Positions 47,970 through 59,874 of a DNA stretch of 64,000 nucleotides are shown here, piece after piece. Origin of the DNA: Dasypus novemcinctus (Eukaryota > Chordata > Mammalia > Cingulata > Dasypodidae). Positions within the stretch are counted from its first letter, which is position 1, and each line of letters begins with the position of its first letter. Both the position numbers and the translations under genes were made by a program. The notes under the pieces were generated by a model. The model had not been told where the DNA came from. It searched no databases and was given only the letters and a program-made list of their open reading frames with translations. The stretch covers positions 11,694,940 to 11,758,939 of the forward strand of contig NC_080676.1 of assembly GCF_030445035.2 (NCBI RefSeq). Reading direction: 5' to 3'.

Positions 47970-50035
47970 GGTGGCTTAATGGCGATAAATTATCTGAGCT
48001 TTTTTTCATCCCTGTGAGTAGTTGCGTTCCTGTGTATATACATATATTTTAAGCAAATTGCCTTTTATCTGCTGAGAGACTTGCTGTTGCTGTTTTTTCT
48101 TCAGAGAATCCTAAAAGATCTGAGAAGAGTTTTGGAAAAATGTTTATAAACTGATTTAACAATCTAACACCCTCTTGTTACAAAAGGAGTGAGACTTGTC
48201 TTAATTATCAGGCTCTGTGCATTTTTAAAAGGTGGAGCTGAGAACATAGTCGAATAATTTAAATGGAGAAGATAGATCGCACAGTCCTTTGTTTTAAAGC
48301 CTGAGTTCTTTGTCCCTCATTTCCTAGAGATCTGCTGACTATGCTGCTTACCTTTGCTTGTGGAGACAGAATTTGGCTGTGTCCTGATAGTAGGGGCAGC
48401 CCGGGGTGGCGAGGAATGTGGTTTGAAAGCCACCCCCCTCATTGGCCACTTCTTCAGGAGGGGTCTTTTTCTCGCCCCCTGCATTTCATATCTTCACTAC
48501 ATGCTCTACCACTCAGCTTTTACATTTCTTCTGAGTCCTCCTGAAGGAAAGCCCCTGCCTTGTCCCTGGAGGCTGCCTTGCCCCTCCCTTCGAGGCTGCG
48601 TTCTCTGTCCCTGCCACCCCGTGAGTTCCTTCTCCCAGTGCCCTCGTGACTGAAATGGCTTCACCAACTCCCCAAAGGGTCAGGCCATCTAGAAGAAGGA
48701 GCTGAACTTCTCGGTACCCGCCTACTGCCCCTGGGCGAGCCCAGGGCCTGTGGATGCTCTGCTGCCGTCCTCTCTGTGCCCCCAGGGCCCTGATCTTGGC
48801 TGTGTTTCTTGGTGCCCTCTGAGCTCGCCACTGTGGGCCTCCCCTGCCTGCAGCTCGGTCCCACAACCTTACGTTGTCTGGTGGAATAGGCTCTTTTAAT
48901 TCTTCAGAAAGACTTCTGGGGGCTCCTCTGAAGCCTCCTTTACTGACGGTGCCCATCCTTCAGTCCTCAGTTCCTTTTGTAATGCCTCTGTATCTTGTGG
49001 CACGGACACATTTCCTATTTGTGACAAAGCTACAGTTTTCGAGCAACTTCTGGTTGGCAGAGCGCCTCACACGCCCTGTCTCCGTGGACCGTCACACGGT
49101 GGGAGGCGGGCAGAGCAGCCTGCACGCGGCTCGTGCTCTAACCACGGCGATGAGGTGAAGGGCGCGTGGTCAGAAGAGCTCGCGAATCCCTTCATCACCC
49201 ACAAAGCGCAGCTTACGACCCTGCGTGGTGTGGAAAATTGTACACAATGTCAGGGTTAGCAATAATTTTTCAGAATTTTAAAGTTTTAAAATGATTACTT
49301 TTGTGGTTGATGAACCTATGTCGTTGAAATCTTCAAAGTTAAAGCAGTGTGTGATACGATTCCCCTAGATAATTAGCCCCTTTGTGAAGGAGGAACCTGG
49401 AATGCAGATGTGTTAAGAGAGCAAGTGCAGAGCTCCGCTTCAACTCCTGTCTCCTGAGACTCTCCTGTTCTTTTTGTCCTGCCATGCTGCTCACTGTAGA
49501 TGAACGGGATTTAACTACTACTTTTTAAAATCTCTCTGATTACTTAATGCTCATTGTTCATTGCCTTACTTTCCAAGTTCTGCAGAGGAGACTTCTCCCT
49601 CTGAAATTCTGCACATTTTGGAAAATAAGCCCAGCTTCTACACTGAATTTCTCTACGTAGAAAATTGTCTATGGGCTTTAGGGAATTTTGCGTTGTGGGG
49701 AAAAAGTCATTGTGTTCACCAAAATACAAATACTTTTAGTTTTGCTCAGGAATTATTTGGCAGTTTAAAAATTTCTTGAGATTCTTTAAGTTTCAAACAT
49801 CTACCATTCTTCTGCTAATCTGCAGCATCACCTGGTTACTCAAACGCAGGGAATGCAAACCAATCTAGGGCATTGGAGATGGGGGCAATGGACCTCCATG
49901 GGGAGAGCGTGACATGTTCATTCTAGGGGATACTGAGGTGGGATCTAGAGACCTCACCTAAAAAGCAAAGTGTCTTGAACAAGATATGGGGGCAGAGTGC
50001 TTCATTGCTCAAAGGAACACTGTTTATCCACCCAA
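47970..50035. other. Intergenic, no gene supported
   Basis: Short TA-rich run near 48035-48050. The GC-rich part at 48400-49150 contains a 147-codon minus-strand frame (48513-48956) with no recognisable domain. No repeat named. Confidence 0.4.
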
Positions 50036-50039
50036 AGAG

Positions 50040-50106
50040 GATTTGTTGAGCACCTACTGTATATCCAGGATTGTGCTTGGTGATACAGGAGGCATAATCA
50101 AATTTA
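50040..50106 (+). repeat. Old interspersed repeat, left part, split by L1
   Basis: The phrases 'ttgttgagcacctactgtat' and 'tgcttggtgatacaggagg' open the same family as 29300 and 37720. The remainder appears after the L1 insertion, at about 51500-51610 ('gaggaagactttcctgggga', 'ctttgaaggatggagact'). Confidence 0.5.
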
Positions 50107-51350
50107 TTTTTTTTTTATTTTATTTTTTATTTTTTATTGACTTTGTAATAATATTACATTAAAAATATATATGTGAGGTCCCATTCAACCCCACCCCCCC
50201 ACCCCCCCTCTCCCCCCCCCCAACAACACTCGTTCCCATCATCATGACATATCCATTGGATTTGGTAAGTACATCTTTGGGCACCTCTGCACCTCATAGA
50301 CAATGGTTCACATCATGGCCCATACTCTCCTCTATTCCATCAAGTAGGCCCTGTGAGGATTTACAATGTCCGGTGATTACCTCTGAAGCACCATCCAGGG
50401 CAGCTCCATGTCCCGAAGACGCCTCCACCTCTCATCTCTTCCTGCCTTTCCCCATACCCTTTGTCCATTATGTCCCCTTTTCCCAATCCAATGCCACCTC
50501 TTCTATGTGGACACTGGATTGGTTGTGTCCATTGCACCTTTATGTCAAGAGGAGGCTCAGATTCCACCTGGATGCTGGATGCAATCCTCCCATTTTCAGT
50601 TGTAATCACTCTAGGCTCCATGGTGTGGTGGTTGTCCTTCTTCACCTCCATCTTAGCTGAGTGTGGTAAGTCCAATAAATCAGATTGTAGGTGCTGGAGT
50701 CTGTTGAGGCTCAGGATCTGGCTATCACATTGTCAGTCCAGAGATTCAAATCCCCTAAATATATCTTAAACCCCAACATTAACTGCACCTCCAGCACATT
50801 AGCATGGAAGTCTTATGAAGGGAGATCCCATCTGAGTCCAGATTCATCACACATAAACACCATTTCCAAAGAGGGGCCATCTGCCCTGGTAGTTAACCCC
50901 ATCGGCCATGACCATAACTCCCATGGGTCTCTTTAGCCCTCAAAGGAACCAATATCTGGGGGTTGTATCTGCTTTATCTGTCTCTCTGACTCTGCTCAGT
51001 TGTGCATGAGGGCAAACCTTCTGCCAGCCTCCAGACTCTTTTTTAGAAACTCGTAGCCATATAAACTCATTTCTCCTTTCCATTTCCCCCTTACTTTAGG
51101 TCAAACAGCATTTTAAAGTCATGGTATTTTATGTAGACATGGATATTCTGCTGATCCGCATTGAACCTTCCGTATAAGGTCATTTTCCAGTTGCATCATC
51201 AGTTGGTAGTTGATAGTGGTCCCTCGTTGCCAGGGAGGCTCATCCCCGGGTGTCATGTCCCACGCTGGGGGGAAGGCATTGCATTTACATGCTGAGTTTG
51301 GCTTCGAGACTGGCCACATTTGAGTAACATGAAGGCTGACAGAAGGAACG
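50107..51350 (-). mobile_element. L1 3' UTR insertion, minus strand, with 12-bp TSD
   Basis: About 1.24 kb of L1 3' UTR. The left end is the complement of an A-rich tail (tttttattgactttgtaata), followed by a C-rich run at 50189-50221 (the L1 G-rich tract in complement). Direct repeats taatcaaattta at about 50095-50106 and 51351-51362 bound it. It is 5' truncated within the 3' UTR, so no ORF is carried. By eye it is roughly 85% similar to the inverted copy at 52249-53223. Confidence 0.85.
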
Positions 51351-51639
51351 TAATCAAATTTAAAACCTGGCTTCTGCTGACCTCAAAACATTTTTTTTTG
51401 GAAGGGAAGCCAGGTTTGGGAATTGACATCGGTATCATTTAGAAACAGCACCCACCATTGCCATAACTAAATTCATATTCTAGGTGCAAGTGGAGTTTAG
51501 AAAAATGTGACTGGGGAAGAGTAGAATTGCTGAGGAAGACTTTCCTGGGGAAGTGGAGCCCGCGTGGGTCTTTGAAGGATGGAGACTGTGTAGGGTGATG
51601 TTGAAAGGTGTGGCATGTATGCATAGGCAGGCCGAAGTG

Positions 51640-51770
51640 TGAATCGCATGCCTCAACTCAGTGGTTGGGTGACATGGGGTAAGTCGCCCAATCTTTCTGA
51701 GCTCCAGTTTCTTAAACTGTAAATGGAGAAAATACATGGCAGGGTTATTGTGGAGATTAAATAAGAAAGC
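51640..51770 (+). repeat. MIR fragment
   Basis: The phrases 'gtgacatggggtaagtcgcc', 'gagctccagtttcttaaact' and 'ggttattgtggagattaaat' are sense MIR landmarks. Confidence 0.65.
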
Positions 51771-52248
51771 ATGGTAATTTGACCGAGGTGCCAAGTTATG
51801 TCAATGAGGGAAAAGGTCATCTTTTCAACAAATGTGTTGGGACAACTGGATATCCATCTAGGGAAAAAAATGAGCCTCAGCATCTATATCAGTCCATATA
51901 CAAACATTAATTTGAAATTGATACAAAATCTAATATATAAAAATCAGAGCCATAAAGCTTCCAAAAGAAATCATAGGAGAAATCTTATGCTGGTTTTGGA
52001 GTCAGTACGGACATGGAAAGCATTAACCACAACAGATAAAATTAATAAATTAGACTGCATCAAAATTTTAAAAATGTGCTCATCAAAAGACACTGTTAAG
52101 AAAATAAAACAGCAAAATAGACAGGGAGAAAATATACATAATGCATATATCTGACAAAAGATTTGTATCCAGAAAATAGAAAAACCCTCTTATAATTAAA
52201 AAAGGAGACAAACAACCTAATGAAAACATGAGCAAAAGATTTGAACAG

Positions 52249-53223
52249 ATGTTTGACCTAATGTAAGGGGGAAAGAAGAAATGAGTTTACATGGCTATGA
52301 GTCTCTAAAAAAGAGTCTGGAGGTTGTCAGAGGGATTGTCCTTATGCACACCTGAGCAGAGTCTCAGAGACAGATAAAGTAGATACAACCCCAGGTATTG
52401 GTTCTTTTGAGGGCTAAAGAGACCCACAGGCTCTATGGTCATTGCAGATGGGGTTCACTGCCATGTCAGTTGGCCCTTCTTTGGAGCTGGTGTTTCTGCG
52501 TGATGGAGCTGGACATAGATGGGATCTCTTTTCACAAGACTTTCATGCTACTTTACTGGAATTGTAGTTGGTGCTGGGGTTTAAGATATATCTAGCAGAT
52601 TTGAATCTCTGGACTGACAATATGATAGCCAGGCCCTGAACCTCAACAGACTTCAACTCCTACACTTTGATTTATTGGACTTACCCCACTTAGCTAACAT
52701 GGAGTTGAAGAATGTCAACCACCACACCATGGAGCCTAGAGTGTCTACAACTGAAAGCAGGAGGATTGCATCCAGTATCCATGTGGAATCTAAGCCTCCT
52801 CTTGACATAGATGTGCAATGGACACAACCAATCCAAGGTCCACAGAGAAAATGTGGCATTGGTGTGGGAAAAGTGGCCATGGTGGCTGCTGGGTGCGGGG
52901 AATGGGAGGAAGAGATGAGATGTGGAGGCGTTTTCGGGACTTGGAGTGGTCCTGGGTGGTGCTTCAAGGACAATTACCGGACATTGTAGATCCTCCCAGG
53001 GCCCACCGCATGGAACATGGGAGAGTATGGGCTATGATGTGGACCATTGACCATGAGGCGCAGCGATGCCCAGAGATATACTTACCAAATGCAATGGATG
53101 TGTTATGATGATGGGAGAGAGTGTTGCTGTGGGGGGAGTGGTGGGGTGGGGGCGGTGGGGTTGAATGGGACCTCATATTTTTTGAATGTAATATTTTAAA
53201 AAAATGAATAAAAAAATTAAAAA
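52249..53223 (+). mobile_element. Younger L1 3' UTR insertion nested in the older L1
   Basis: About 975 bp, 5' truncated within the 3' UTR and ending in an A-rich tail (aaaaaattaaaaaaaaa). It is flanked by a 16-bp direct repeat (aaaagatttgaacaga) at 52233-52248 and 53224-53239, which is part of the host ORF2 sequence. Open frames of about 100 codons here are the mirror of those in the 50107 copy and are not genes. Confidence 0.88.
53131..53160 (+). other. G-quadruplex-prone G-rich tract of L1 3' UTR
   Basis: At least four G runs of three or more (ggggggagtggtggggtggg, then ggcggtgggg). Conserved G-rich tracts are a known feature of L1 3' UTRs. Confidence 0.8.
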
Positions 53224-54009
53224 AAAAGATTTGAACAGAAACCTCACAAAAGAAGAAAGGACAACAAATACATGAAAAGATCTTCAGTGCCTTTATTCAT
53301 CAGGAAAAGGCAAATGGAAACTACAAGATACCACTACACAGCACCTAGGATGACTAAAATTAAAATTCTGGATAATACCAAGTTGTAGAACAACTAGAAC
53401 ATTCCTGTACTATTGGTGGGAATTTAAATGGCACAACCACTTTGAAGAACTGTTGGACAGTTTTTTATGAAGTTAAACTTACATCTGCCTTATGACTCAG
53501 CAGTTACGCTTGTAGGTGTTGATCCAAGAGAAATGAAAACGTATGTTCACCAAAAGACTTGTACACGAATGGTCATAGCAGCCTTATTCATAATAGCCCC
53601 AAACTGGAAACAATCAAATGCCCATCAACAGGTGAAAGGATGAGTGGGTTGTGGTCTATCTATATAACTGAATACTTAACAATAAAGAGGAAGAAATGAC
53701 TGACACACGGACACAACATGGAAGAACCTCATTAAGCTGAGGTGAAAGAAATCAGACACACAGCAGCAGGTACTGCAGGATTCCGTTTATACTAAATTCC
53801 GAGACAGGCAAAACGAATCTATAGGGATAGAAAGGAACAATGGTTGCCTTTGTGGGAGGGAACTGATTGGAAAACAACACAGGTGACCTTGCCAGGGCAC
53901 GGTTGCTAACTCCCCTGGCTTGGTGGTTACACGCAGGTGTGCAACTGTCCAAACTCGTCGAATGGAACCCTTATGTAGGTAAAGTCATCCTAAGTTTAAA
54001 AAGACAGCA

Positions 54010-55330
54010 CAGTACCTGGCCACTGCTCAGGGGTGGTGGCCCTGGGTGTGATGGAGAGGGACGCTGCCACCAGGGTTTTGGTTTTGTCCTTCTCCCACAT
54101 GAGGCCAGGGGCCCTGCCAGCCCTCTCCCTTGCCCACCAGGGCCCCTTGGCAGATGCTAGGATGGTCTCATTCTATTGCCTCCGTTGGTTCACGTTGCCA
54201 GGGTGGGTTTTTCTGGAGAGTTCTTCAGAAATAAGAAATTGGGCAATTGGTGTTCCCTGAATTCTTAATTCACACATTCCTTCCCGGTCCCTGTTCCTCT
54301 CTGTCGACGGCTGTTTCTGCCTCTGTATCTGCCTCTCTCTCTCACACACCACCATGCCTGCCCTCCCTATTTATCTATCGTCTTTATCCTCTCTTATTCC
54401 AAAGCCAGTTCAATGGGGCTTACAAAAACACATATCAATCACTGGACAGATTGGTGCAGGAAGTCAAAATAAACCCGAAGCCACAAAGAAACACACCATT
54501 TGGTCCTGGACCCTCGCTAGGGGCAGGCTATAGCTTTGTCTCTGAGCTTCTTAGCCACGGCAACCAAAAGAGAAACTTGACTAATGACAAAACACACTAC
54601 AAAGCATATTCACTTTATCCTAAAGCACATCTTGAGCTGCTATCCTTCCTTGAAGCCCCAGATTTTCAATTTGTGGGCCCGAGTGGTAGATTAGAGGTGA
54701 GGAGAGAAGGATATCTGGGAAGGCTTTTTTTTTTCCTGGCAGGGAGGTACTGAGAAGATCCTTCTGGAAGCAAGTGGCGTTGGGGCTCTCCCTCCAGCTG
54801 CAATGGCATTATTTGTATTCCTAGTCTCTCTTGTCATTCCCTGCCTGCCCCACTGAGCATTCACTCTCACGCTGTTTCTCTGCGGTCTCAGTTTTGATGC
54901 TGACACCTTTTCCTGAGCTGTAATCTGCAAAAAAAACCTTGTTACTGAATGGCCCATCCCAGCAGAGGTCTCTTTCTTTCTTTCTTTGGTGTTTTTCTTT
55001 TATTATGATAGACTTACTTTCCCCCCTTCCTCTTCCCAGAGTTATTTTAGACTCTAAAACCTCCTCTAAAGAGTTGTAGCTGTAGTTACCGAGGGCATGG
55101 GCACAGCAGTTTTTGGGTGGAGAGCCCTCTCCCCCTGACCCTTTAAAGAATGAGCTTCCTAAGTGGAAGCAGCTGCTGGTCTTGCAACATCGTATAGATC
55201 CATCTTCTCCTCGTCCTTAAAGAGTCACTTTACTCAGAACATGCCCCTTGGTAGCTGGACACAGGATTTTCAGAGAGGTCACTGGAATTCAGTCTCGACT
55301 TCCAAAAATGGGCAGCTGGCTTGTTGTAGT
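54010..55330. other. Intergenic, no gene supported
   Basis: CT microsatellite-like patches at 54330-54345 and 54969-54985. A 168-codon plus-strand frame (54247-54753) has no recognised domain; see the findings. Confidence 0.4.
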
Positions 55331-55334
55331 GTCA

Positions 55335-55530
55335 ACTACACCAAACTGCGTGGGGGGATATGGATTCCAGACCTTCTTCTGAGATTGGTCCACAGTGTGA
55401 CCTGTGGCAAGTAATGGAATCTTTCTGGGCCTGCTTTCTTCATAGCATAATGTAATGGAGAAAATTTCTTTAGAAGATTGTTTGGAAGGTCAAACAAGAG
55501 AGAACATTTGAAAGTGCTTTAAAGTCTGAT
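55335..55530 (+). repeat. MIR element, diverged
   Basis: The phrases 'gtgtgacctgtggcaagtaa', 'ggaatctttctgggcctgc' and 'gaacatttgaaagtgcttta' occur in MIR order. Confidence 0.55.
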
Positions 55531-55534
55531 TGTA

Positions 55535-56030
55535 TTAAATCAGAAGGAAGTACGGTTTGTCAATTTGATCATCAGCATTGAATTTACAGGTTGTATTCAG
55601 CTACTTGGTAGGTGGAAAAATAAGTGGGGTTTCATGTTCCCTGTCCTGAGGAATTTCAGATAGAATTTGAAGATTGTATGTAAAAACATCTACTCCTGAC
55701 ACCTATCAGTATCTATCTAAAGTATTTTTTTTCTATTGGCTTGAAGATGTTGGGACCAAGATTGTTTCTTAATCTTTCTTTCTCTAAATAATTAGCTACT
55801 TCTTCCTGACCCTGAAATCTAGGCCTTCCAAAAGTATATCTTCTCTTACCTCCCCTGAGTGGTATGCTTCAGAGAATGAGACTTCAATAACTCACCAGTT
55901 TCCCTTTTTGCTGTGGCTGCCAGTAACATCAGAGCTACATCTACTGCTTAGTCTAAATAACTACCATAACCAATGACAGCTGAGGTGGTTGAAGCCTTTC
56001 CTTCTTGGTTCTTTAACTGAAGACCTGTTT
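55535..56030. other. Intergenic, nothing recognised
   Basis: AT-rich. No gene or repeat recognised. Confidence 0.45.
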
Positions 56031-56034
56031 TTCT

Positions 56035-56612
56035 TTTCTTTTCTTTTTCTTTTAAAGAATAGGGGTGAATGACCTTTATTTTTTTTCTTCTGCTCCCCCT
56101 CTCTGGCCCCACTCCTGCTCTGCTGTTTTTGCTGTGTCCGTTCTCTGTGTGATAATCTGTATCTATTTCTCTTTTTGTCTTCTCCTCATTGTTCTTCTCT
56201 AGGATTCACTGAGACTCAATCCCAGCGACCTCTGATGTGCAGAGAGGTTCCCTGTCAATTGCCCCATCTCTGTTCCTGGTTTCTGCTGTGCTTCACCTTG
56301 ACTCTCTCCTTCTTCTCTCTTTTGTTGCATCATCATCATTATCATCTTCCTGCGTGATTCACTTGTGCAGGCACTGGCCCACTGCGTGGGCAGTCGTCTT
56401 GCTGCACGGGCACTGGCTTCCTGCCTGGGCACCGGCTCACCGTGTGGGCACTGGCTTGCCACGCAGGGATTTGGCTTGCCATGTGGACACTGGCTCACTG
56501 CACAGGCATGCTTTCTCTTCTTTTTCACCAGGAGACCCCAGGGGTTGAACCTGAGTCCTCACATATGGTAGGTAGAGGCCTTATCGTTTGAACCACATCC
56601 ACTTCCCCTGTT
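56035..56612 (-). repeat. Long compound DAS SINE with internal minisatellite
   Basis: The head at the right end (complement of about 56530-56608: B box from 'aggggttgaacctg', A box from 'tcgtttgaaccacatcc') and a T/C-rich left end mark a minus-strand DAS element. A second, weaker head-like stretch (gactcaatcccagcgacctc) lies at about 56211-56245. Between them is a 7-unit array of 19-20 bp. Confidence 0.7.
56371..56505. repeat. Minisatellite, about seven 19-20 bp units
   Basis: Units such as gcactggcttcctgcctgg and gcaccggctcaccgtgtgg repeat across 135 bp with substitutions. The array is wholly inside the DAS element. Confidence 0.85.
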
Positions 56613-56614
56613 TT

Positions 56615-56929
56615 TTTTTTTGCATTTGAATTGTCTTTTGAATGTATCTCTTTTGGTATAAGGTTTGCAGATCCCTTTTGGAAGGTGTATAACTCATATT
56701 ACCAACACATAAAAACTATCCTATGGGAAAAATACATTCTGGGTTCTAACTCAGGCTCCCTGGATCAGTGGTTCCACTGAAGGAACAAAGTGCCAGGTGG
56801 GAGGCACTAGTCACAGGCAAAGGACAAGTTTTGGGCTGGTTCCTCCATACCAGCACAGAATGATCTACTCAGGCAGATTTCCTGGTTTCCATTTGTAGAT
56901 ATATGTATAGTCAATACTTGGCACTCTGC
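56615..56929. other. Intergenic, nothing recognised
   Basis: No gene or repeat recognised. Confidence 0.45.
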
Positions 56930-57095
56930 TGCTTCTCAAACTTAACCTGCACTTTAACACTCGAGTATCTTTTTAATTGCAGATTCTTATTCATTAAGTC
57001 TGGAGTGGCATCTGAGAGTCTGTATTTCTAACAAGTTCCTAGGTGAAGCTCATGTCGCTGATCTGTGGGTCATGTCTGAAGAGCAAGAACTTTAC
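56930..57095 (+). repeat. MER5A-like hAT relic
   Basis: The phrases 'tgcttctcaaacttaacctg', 'tgagagtctgtatttctaac' and 'aagttcctaggtgaagctc' are MER5A landmarks in the same orientation as the 1921 copy. Confidence 0.7.
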
Positions 57096-57099
57096 AAGT

Positions 57100-58095
57100 C
57101 ACACAACCCAATCTGTTAAATGAGTCAGACTATAATTTCAGAACTGACTATAACACTAGACTTCTCTTAAGAACACTCATTCTTCCCAGTCCGTAATTAT
57201 TAGCTACCTGCTGAGCATCTTCCCCTTGAAATCTGTCATCTCTTCCACCTCTTGATGAGCTTCTGCCTTCTTTCTTCCCTTGCCTCCTGACCCACAGCAC
57301 ATTTGGCTATTCCCAAAGCAGATCAGTTGTGAGCCGTGGTATTACTGGATGGGAGTCCAGTCTCCCCAGTGTTGGAGGTAGATGGCTTGTACTTTCCCAG
57401 AGACGCAGGAGCCCTGCGGGGCCTCGTCCCTGGAGGGTGCCTCTTAGATGTTTGTGACTTGATTGATTGGCTTGTGATTCCGAATATTTTAGAAAACTGA
57501 GGAGACGCTAGGAAATTGACAAACATTGGCCACCCTTCCTCTCCCGCTCCTTGCTTGCAGAGGGAGAGGCTCATGGATGCTGCATTGGTTTCAGTCCTTC
57601 AATAAATCACTGTGAAGATTAGTGCCCTGATCTGCATGAAACCAAGATGTGAGGATGGGTATTTGTGTGCAAGCACTGGTGAGTTTGGGTTAGGTTTTCG
57701 GGAAGTCTCCACAGTGCTGATTCACCACACATTGGACCACAAAGACCACAAAGACTGGAAAATGCTACAAAGTTTCATGTGGGAGTTCTGTATGAAGCCA
57801 CCAAGGCTCCCCCATGCCACGTGCTCTCTGCCATGGCCCTTTTCTATCCTCTCGATTCTCCATCACTTTCCTCCCTGCTTTAGTCAAGGAGGTGAAGCAG
57901 ACACACAAGGTGCGATTAGCCAGGATTTCTTACCCGTTCATATAAAATGTGATTTAGTAATGTAAAATAATACTTAACACTGACATCTTAGACCTTATAG
58001 AGCTGCATGCACAGACCTCTTTCTGTTGAGTTATTCGCTTTACAATAAGATTATATTGCCTGAGTAAAGGAAGAGCTCCATTTACGTTGCAAAAT
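57100..58095. other. Intergenic, nothing recognised
   Basis: Mixed composition. A 117-codon plus-strand frame (57612-57965) lacks any recognisable motif. Confidence 0.4.
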
Positions 58096-58099
58096 ATCA

Positions 58100-58400
58100 G
58101 TTGTGAAGTGTAGCAAGTTTGTTAATCATATATTTTAAAAAGTAAATTGAGCAGAATCAGGGGTTTCTGTGAAATAATGCCATCCTCGTGGACTTGCACT
58201 TGACATGATTTCGTGAGTGAGTGGGAAAGAAAGGTTTCATTTCAATTAGTGGGCCGTGACTTGCATACACATCACACACGTTGAATGGCAAATCTGCTGT
58301 TTTGGAATTTCAGTTAAAGCTCCAAAGCTGATGCCTATTGGATAATAAATTCCTAGGTTGCTACGCCCCTGAAGCACCTAAGAAGGAGGGGGCTGAACTG
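58100..58400. other. Possible conserved non-coding element
   Basis: Non-repetitive AT-rich block (catgatttcgtgagtgag, catttcaattagtgggccg). Texture only. Confidence 0.25.
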
Positions 58401-58404
58401 GCCC

Positions 58405-59279
58405 TGCTGTCTTTGGCCCAACAACCACCGCTAACTTCTGTAAAGACATGACTAGAGATTCATGCAGTCACAGGCCCTGGGGGAGAGAACTTTAGCTCTC
58501 CCTTCCAAGCCAAGAGCGGGCCTCCCCCGGGGCATCAACGTTGAATCCTGTCCACTTTCCTCCAGCCCTCTTTCCCAGCTCCAACCCTGAAAGGGGGATG
58601 GGCGGGGGTGGAGCAGGCATGAAAGGGCATTGGGAGTACAGCCACCCGGCCCCCTCCTTTCGCCCAGGACTAAGCTGGGGGTAGCGGGTAGGTTGTGAGG
58701 GAGAGGAGCGGAAGGATTGAATTGCATGGCATCGGCGTTGGCATTTTGATTGAGAATGGACTGGAGATGAGAGCGAGTCTTGATGACTGAAGTGAGCTTG
58801 TTCCTAGAACTGAGTGACCGGGAAGTTAGGAGATCTATCTCGGTCACTGTCAAGGGGGCCAAAGGGGGCTTGGCAGGGCAGGTCTGTAGGCAGTGGCTGG
58901 AGAAAAACAAAGCTGTTTCCTGTTTGAATTCTGCTTGATTCTGACCATTCAATAAGCGGGCTGCTGGTGTAGCCCTGAGTGCCCCCGTGGGAACAGGCTC
59001 TGTCTGTACCTCCATCTGTCCCGGAGTTTCAGGGGAGGAGGATGGGGACCTTTGTATCCCAGCTTTGGGTCTCAGGAGTGATCTGAGGGTGCTTGGAGGC
59101 CCCAGCCCCAAGTTTTGTCCCTTGTAGATATTCTGATATTCTCTCATTTGACACATATTTCTTTGGATTAGCAAATACTTTTTTTTTTTGGCTGTTAGGA
59201 AGTTTTGAATTGAAATGTAAATATTCCTGGGAGGGCAGTCCCTGGGTCAATATCAGCCAGAGACTTTGGGTTGATTGTC
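58405..59279. other. Intergenic with a 240-codon open frame, unassigned
   Basis: The minus strand is open from 59174 to 58452. I recognise no family, and the composition is GC-rich, so it may be chance. See the findings. Confidence 0.35.
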
Positions 59280-59515
59280 TGATGGGATCAAGTCTACATC
59301 CCTGTTCAGAAACCTTCAGTGGCTCCCCAGTGCCTGAGTAATTAAGTCTGAAGAGCCAAGCCGGGCTCAGGAGCCCTCTGGGAAGAGGTCCCATGTCCCT
59401 CTTCTGCACTGGGCTTCTCCTAAATTCTCCCACCCACTCCCCCTGTGGCTAATACAGCCCTACTGACGTCTGTACACTCTCCTGAACGTGCTGCTCGCTT
59501 ATCCTCATCGCTCTT
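59280..59515 (+). repeat. L2 LINE fragment, left part, split by L1
   Basis: The phrases 'agaaaccttcagtggctccc' and 'ccagtgcctgagtaattaag' are L2 3' landmarks. The L2 reading resumes at about 59765 ('cagacgctatctcctgaata', 'agccttccttcagcctccc') after the L1 piece. Confidence 0.8.
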
Positions 59516-59762
59516 TTCTCCCCATCTCTACCGACTACAGTGTAAACTATAATCCACACCTAGTGGCAATGCTCCAAAATGTGTTCATCAATTGTAACTA
59601 ATGCGCCACACTAATGAAGGATGTTGTTAATGTGGGAAAGTGCGAGAGGGGGAGGGAGTGGGGCATATGGGAATCCCCTATATTTTTTATGTAACATTTA
59701 TGTAATATAAGTATCTTTAAAAAATAAAAACTATAAATAATCTAAGTATCTTAAAAAAAAAA
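59516..59762 (+). mobile_element. L1 3' end inserted in L2
   Basis: The phrases 'gtaaactataatccacacct', 'atgaaggatgttgttaatgt', a G-rich stretch at 59645-59666, 'tatgggaatcccctatattt' and an A tail are the terminal 240 bp of an L1 3' UTR, breaking the L2 fragment in two. Confidence 0.8.
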
Positions 59763-59870
59763 ATGTCTACCCTTCGGGCTGTGTTCAGACGCTATCTCCT
59801 GAATAGAAAGCCTTCCTTCAGCCTCCCAATTGATATCTCTCTCCTTCAGTTATCCTTAATTCAGAAACCA
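59763..59870 (+). repeat. L2 LINE fragment, right part
   Basis: Continuation of 59280-59515 after the L1 insertion. Confidence 0.65.
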
Positions 59871-59874
59871 GTCC

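Larger units (their letters stand above)
51798..54003 (+). mobile_element. Old L1 ORF2 end plus 3' UTR, split by a younger L1
   Basis: Decayed L1: 'ggtcatcttttcaacaaatg', 'agactgcatcaaaattttaa' (ORF2 C-terminal region), then after the insertion 'aaaggcaaatggaaactacaa', 'cctgtactattggtgggaat' and 'caaactggaaacaatcaaat', ending in a 3' UTR. An open frame of 118 codons remains at 51798-52154. It is non-functional. The younger element at 52249-53223 divides it. Confidence 0.85.
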